Positions 6,895 to 8,900 of a stretch of 8,900 nucleotides of DNA are shown piece by piece. The position numbers and the translations under genes are program-made. The stretch is from Acidobacteriaceae bacterium (GTDB taxonomy: Bacteria > Acidobacteriota > Terriglobia > Terriglobales > Acidobacteriaceae), in contig JASIJX010000103.1 in the NCBI GenBank assembly GCA_030049955.1, forward strand, positions 1 through 8,900, read 5' to 3'. Each line of letters opens with the position of its first letter. The first letter of the stretch is position 1. The notes below the pieces were generated by a model. That model ran no database searches, was not told the DNA's origin, and saw nothing but the letters and a program-made list of their open reading frames with translations.

Positions 6895-7114
6895 ACTAAC
6901 CGGCCGATTTCCATTGAGGCCCCGTCAGCCTGTACCTTGAAGAAGGACGGAATTTCCGGGCTTTGCCCCCAGAAGCCGTAACAGCGAGACAAATTCACTG
7001 TTCAGGCTCACCTTTCTGGCCGGCGCCCAAACAACATTTCACTGAATGAGCGAGCGGCAGGGGTCTGTCCGCGTCGCGCCATCGACCGAAATTGACCGAA
7101 GGAAACATTAAACC
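6895..7114 (+). other. Gene-free stretch between cmk and aspS
   Basis: I see no gene in these 220 bases. There is a small GGGC-TTT-GCCC hairpin near 6958-6968 without a following T-run, and an imperfect palindrome CGGAATTTCCG just before it. A direct repeat GACCGAA (7084-7090 and 7094-7100) lies near the aspS ribosome site. No T-box antiterminator consensus or confident promoter was found, though the aspS promoter must presumably lie here. Confidence 0.5.
7099..7103 (+). promoter_or_regulatory. Ribosome binding site of aspS
   Basis: AAGGA lies 11 nt before the GTG at 7115. The first in-frame ATG is codon 29, inside the conserved GWVNRRRD core, so the start must be upstream. This site and the family-typical LDFLGNLQRT opening both support GTG. 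Confidence 0.6.
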
Positions 7115-8900
7115 GTGCTCGACTTTTTAGGCAATCTGCAACGCACTGACCTCTGCGGAAATCTGCGCGCCGCCGATGCGGGCAAACACGTGGTGCTGAT
7201 GGGCTGGGTGAACCGCCGCCGCGACCACGGCAACCTCATCTTCCTCGACCTGCGCGACCGTTCCGGCATCTGCCAGGTTGTTCTCGACAAGGAGATCACC
7301 CCCGAGGGCCATCTCCGCGGCGAGCAGGTGCGCCCCGAGTATGTGGTCGCCGCCGTCGGCAAGGTGCGCCTGCGCGCCGAGGACGCCATCAACCCCAAGA
7401 TGGATACCGGCGAGATCGAGATTGAGGCCACCGAGCTGCGCGTGCTCAACGACTCGCGCCTGGCGCCGTTTTCGCCCGCCGAGGACGCTATCCAGAACGA
7501 GGAAGTGCGCCTCAAGTACCGCTACGTCGACCTGCGCCGCGCCGAGATGCAGCGCAATTTCCGCCTGCGCCACGAGATCACCCTCGCCATCCGCGAGAGC
7601 CTCGCCAACCAGGGCTTCCTCGAAATCGAAACGCCAATCCTTTGTAAATCAACGCCCGAGGGCGCGCGTGACTTTCTCGTGCCCAGCCGCATTCATGCGG
7701 GCGAGTTCTACGCCTTGCCGCAGTCGCCGCAAATCTTCAAGCAGATCCTGATGATCTCCGGCTTCGACCGTTACTTCCAGATCGCCCGCTGCTTCCGCGA
7801 TGAAGATCTCCGCGCCGATCGCCAGCTCGAGTTCACCCAGGTCGATCTCGAGATGAGCTTCCCGCGCCGCGACGACGTTTTCACGGTGATTGAGCATTGC
7901 ATGAAGGCCGGCTTTGCCGCCGCCGGCGTCGACCTGCCCACGCCGTTCCCGCGCATCAGCTACGACGAATCGCTGCGCCAGTACGGCACCGACAAGCCCG
8001 ATCTGCGTCTGCCCGGCCTGGTGGACGTGCGCCCTGCATTCACTGACGCTGCGCTCGCCACGCTGCAGATCGATCCCGCGCTGCCCGTCGTCGCCTTCCG
8101 CATTCCCAAGGTCGGCGAGCTTAGCCGCAAGGAGCGTGAAGACAACCATCCGCTCTTCGATACGAAAAAGGGCGCCAAGTTCATCGACGACTTCAAGCGC
8201 CTGGGCAAAGGCTTTCCCGAGTCCGCCGCAAAGGTGCGCGAGCTGGCCGGAGCCTCCGACGCCGACTTCGTTATCATCGTGGCCGGCGATCCTGCGCACC
8301 ACATCAAGGCCAGCGACACCAAGTTCCCCGGCCGCCTGAGCGAGCGCGAGATCAACGTCTACGCCGCCGCCGGCAACTTCCGCTCGGAGCTCGCAAAGAA
8401 ATACGCCGACCGCCACGGCGCCTTCAAGGTGACCGAGGAGATCGTCGAAGCAGCGCACTCCTGCAATGCGGAAACCGCCATCGACGGCAGCCAGGCCTTC
8501 CATCCCATCTGGCTCACTGACTTTCCGATGTTCGAGTACGACGTGGCCACGGGCAAGTGGGTGCCCGCGCACCATCCCTTCACCGCGCCCTACGAAGCCG
8601 ACATGGCCAACCTAGTCAGCGACCCGGCCAGCGTTCGCGCCGACTGTTACGACCTCGCCATGAACGGCCTCGAGCTCGGCTCAGGCTCCATCCGCATCCA
8701 TCGCAAGGACGTGCAGCAGCAGATTTTTTCTTCGCTTGGGATTAGTGAGGAGGAAGCGAGAGCAAGATTCGGCTTCTTCCTCGACGCGCTCGAATACGGC
8801 ACGCCACCGCACGGCGGCATCGCCCTCGGCCTCGACCGCATCGTGATGCTGCTGGCCGGCGCAGCAAATTTGCGCGAAGTGATTGCGTTCCCCAAGACCG
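7115..8900 (+). CDS. aspS: Aspartyl-tRNA synthetase, probably non-discriminating (3' end cut)
   Basis: This class IIb synthetase charges tRNA(Asp), and probably tRNA(Asn), with aspartate. The frame opens at GTG 7115 (LDFLGNLQRTDLCGNLR) and stays open for 595 codons to the window end at IAFPKT, lacking only a short C-terminal stretch. Domains in order: an OB-fold anticodon-binding domain with GWVNRRRDHGNLIFLDLRDR (30-49), motif 1 near FLEIETPIL, the PQSPQIFKQ flipping loop, motif 2 FRDEDLRADRQLEFTQVD (227-244), a bacterial GAD insertion (about 290-420), TDFPMFEYD and HHPFTAP, and motif 3 GIALGLDRIVMLL with R575. H38 occupies the position that is Leu in discriminating AspRS (E. coli Leu30) and His in non-discriminating enzymes. 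That points to Asp-tRNA(Asn) formation followed by GatCAB amidation. I followed the frame throughout and saw no stop or frameshift. Confidence 0.97.
   Translation, partial: MLDFLGNLQRTDLCGNLRAADAGKHVVLMGWVNRRRDHGNLIFLDLRDRSGICQVVLDKEITPEGHLRGEQVRPEYVVAAVGKVRLRAEDAINPKMDTGEIEIEATELRVLNDSRLAPFSPAEDAIQNEEVRLKYRYVDLRRAEMQRNFRLRHEITLAIRESLANQGFLEIETPILCKSTPEGARDFLVPSRIHAGEFYALPQSPQIFKQILMISGFDRYFQIARCFRDEDLRADRQLEFTQVDLEMSFPRRDDVFTVIEHCMKAGFAAAGVDLPTPFPRISYDESLRQYGTDKPDLRLPGLVDVRPAFTDAALATLQIDPALPVVAFRIPKVGELSRKEREDNHPLFDTKKGAKFIDDFKRLGKGFPESAAKVRELAGASDADFVIIVAGDPAHHIKASDTKFPGRLSEREINVYAAAGNFRSELAKKYADRHGAFKVTEEIVEAAHSCNAETAIDGSQAFHPIWLTDFPMFEYDVATGKWVPAHHPFTAPYEADMANLVSDPASVRADCYDLAMNGLELGSGSIRIHRKDVQQQIFSSLGISEEEARARFGFFLDALEYGTPPHGGIALGLDRIVMLLAGAANLREVIAFPKT

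Noticed and set aside
6958..6968. Hairpin GGGC-TTT-GCCC as a terminator for cmk
   Set aside because: The stem is only 4 bp and no T-tract follows.
6895..7114. T-box or other riboswitch ahead of aspS
   Set aside because: No T-box antiterminator consensus, stable paired helices or terminator with a T-run is visible.
7649..8575. 308-codon minus-strand open frame inside aspS
   Set aside because: The plus strand here encodes unmistakable AspRS motifs. Long antisense frames are expected in GC-rich genes with strong codon-position bias.

Overview
The window looks like ordinary chromosomal sequence from a GC-rich Gram-negative bacterium, most likely an Acidobacteriota (Terriglobia-type) member. That assignment is an inference. 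It rests on a secreted protein with a carboxypeptidase-regulatory-like domain joined to a C-terminal region of a kind I associate with that phylum, on an aspartyl-tRNA synthetase N-terminus with the look I recall from it, and on a MutL with the endonuclease motif. I see no insertion sequence, prophage gene, CRISPR array, tRNA or rRNA.

Left part (1-2229, minus strand): the first 48 codons of glycerol kinase (glpK) run off the left edge. Upstream of it on the same strand lies a two-gene type II toxin-antitoxin module, a Phd/YefM-type antitoxin followed by a VapC/FitB-like PIN-domain toxin. The two share a 4-nt GTGA overlap. A near-consensus sigma-70 promoter (TTTACA, 17 bp, TATAAT) sits in a small AT-rich patch just before the antitoxin. 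Further upstream, on the same strand, is the exported CarboxypepD_reg protein, which is divergent from mutL.

Right part (2367-8900, plus strand): mutL encodes a mismatch-repair ATPase with the latent-endonuclease motif. After a 212-bp gap comes a 496-residue protein with a winged-helix region (AlkZ-related-like) and a long His-rich then Arg/Lys/Ala-rich tail. It overlaps the cytidylate kinase gene cmk by ATGA, so the two are probably translationally coupled. After 220 bp without a gene comes aspS, which starts with GTG and runs off the right edge within its last few dozen codons. AspRS has the His typical of non-discriminating enzymes, suggesting that this organism makes Asn-tRNA(Asn) by the transamidation route.

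The right part is mainly housekeeping (DNA repair, nucleotide metabolism, translation). The most unusual element is the winged-helix protein with the histone-H1-like tail coupled to cmk, preceded by a possible 27-codon leader ORF that overlaps its TTG start. I found no convincing new multi-gene system.
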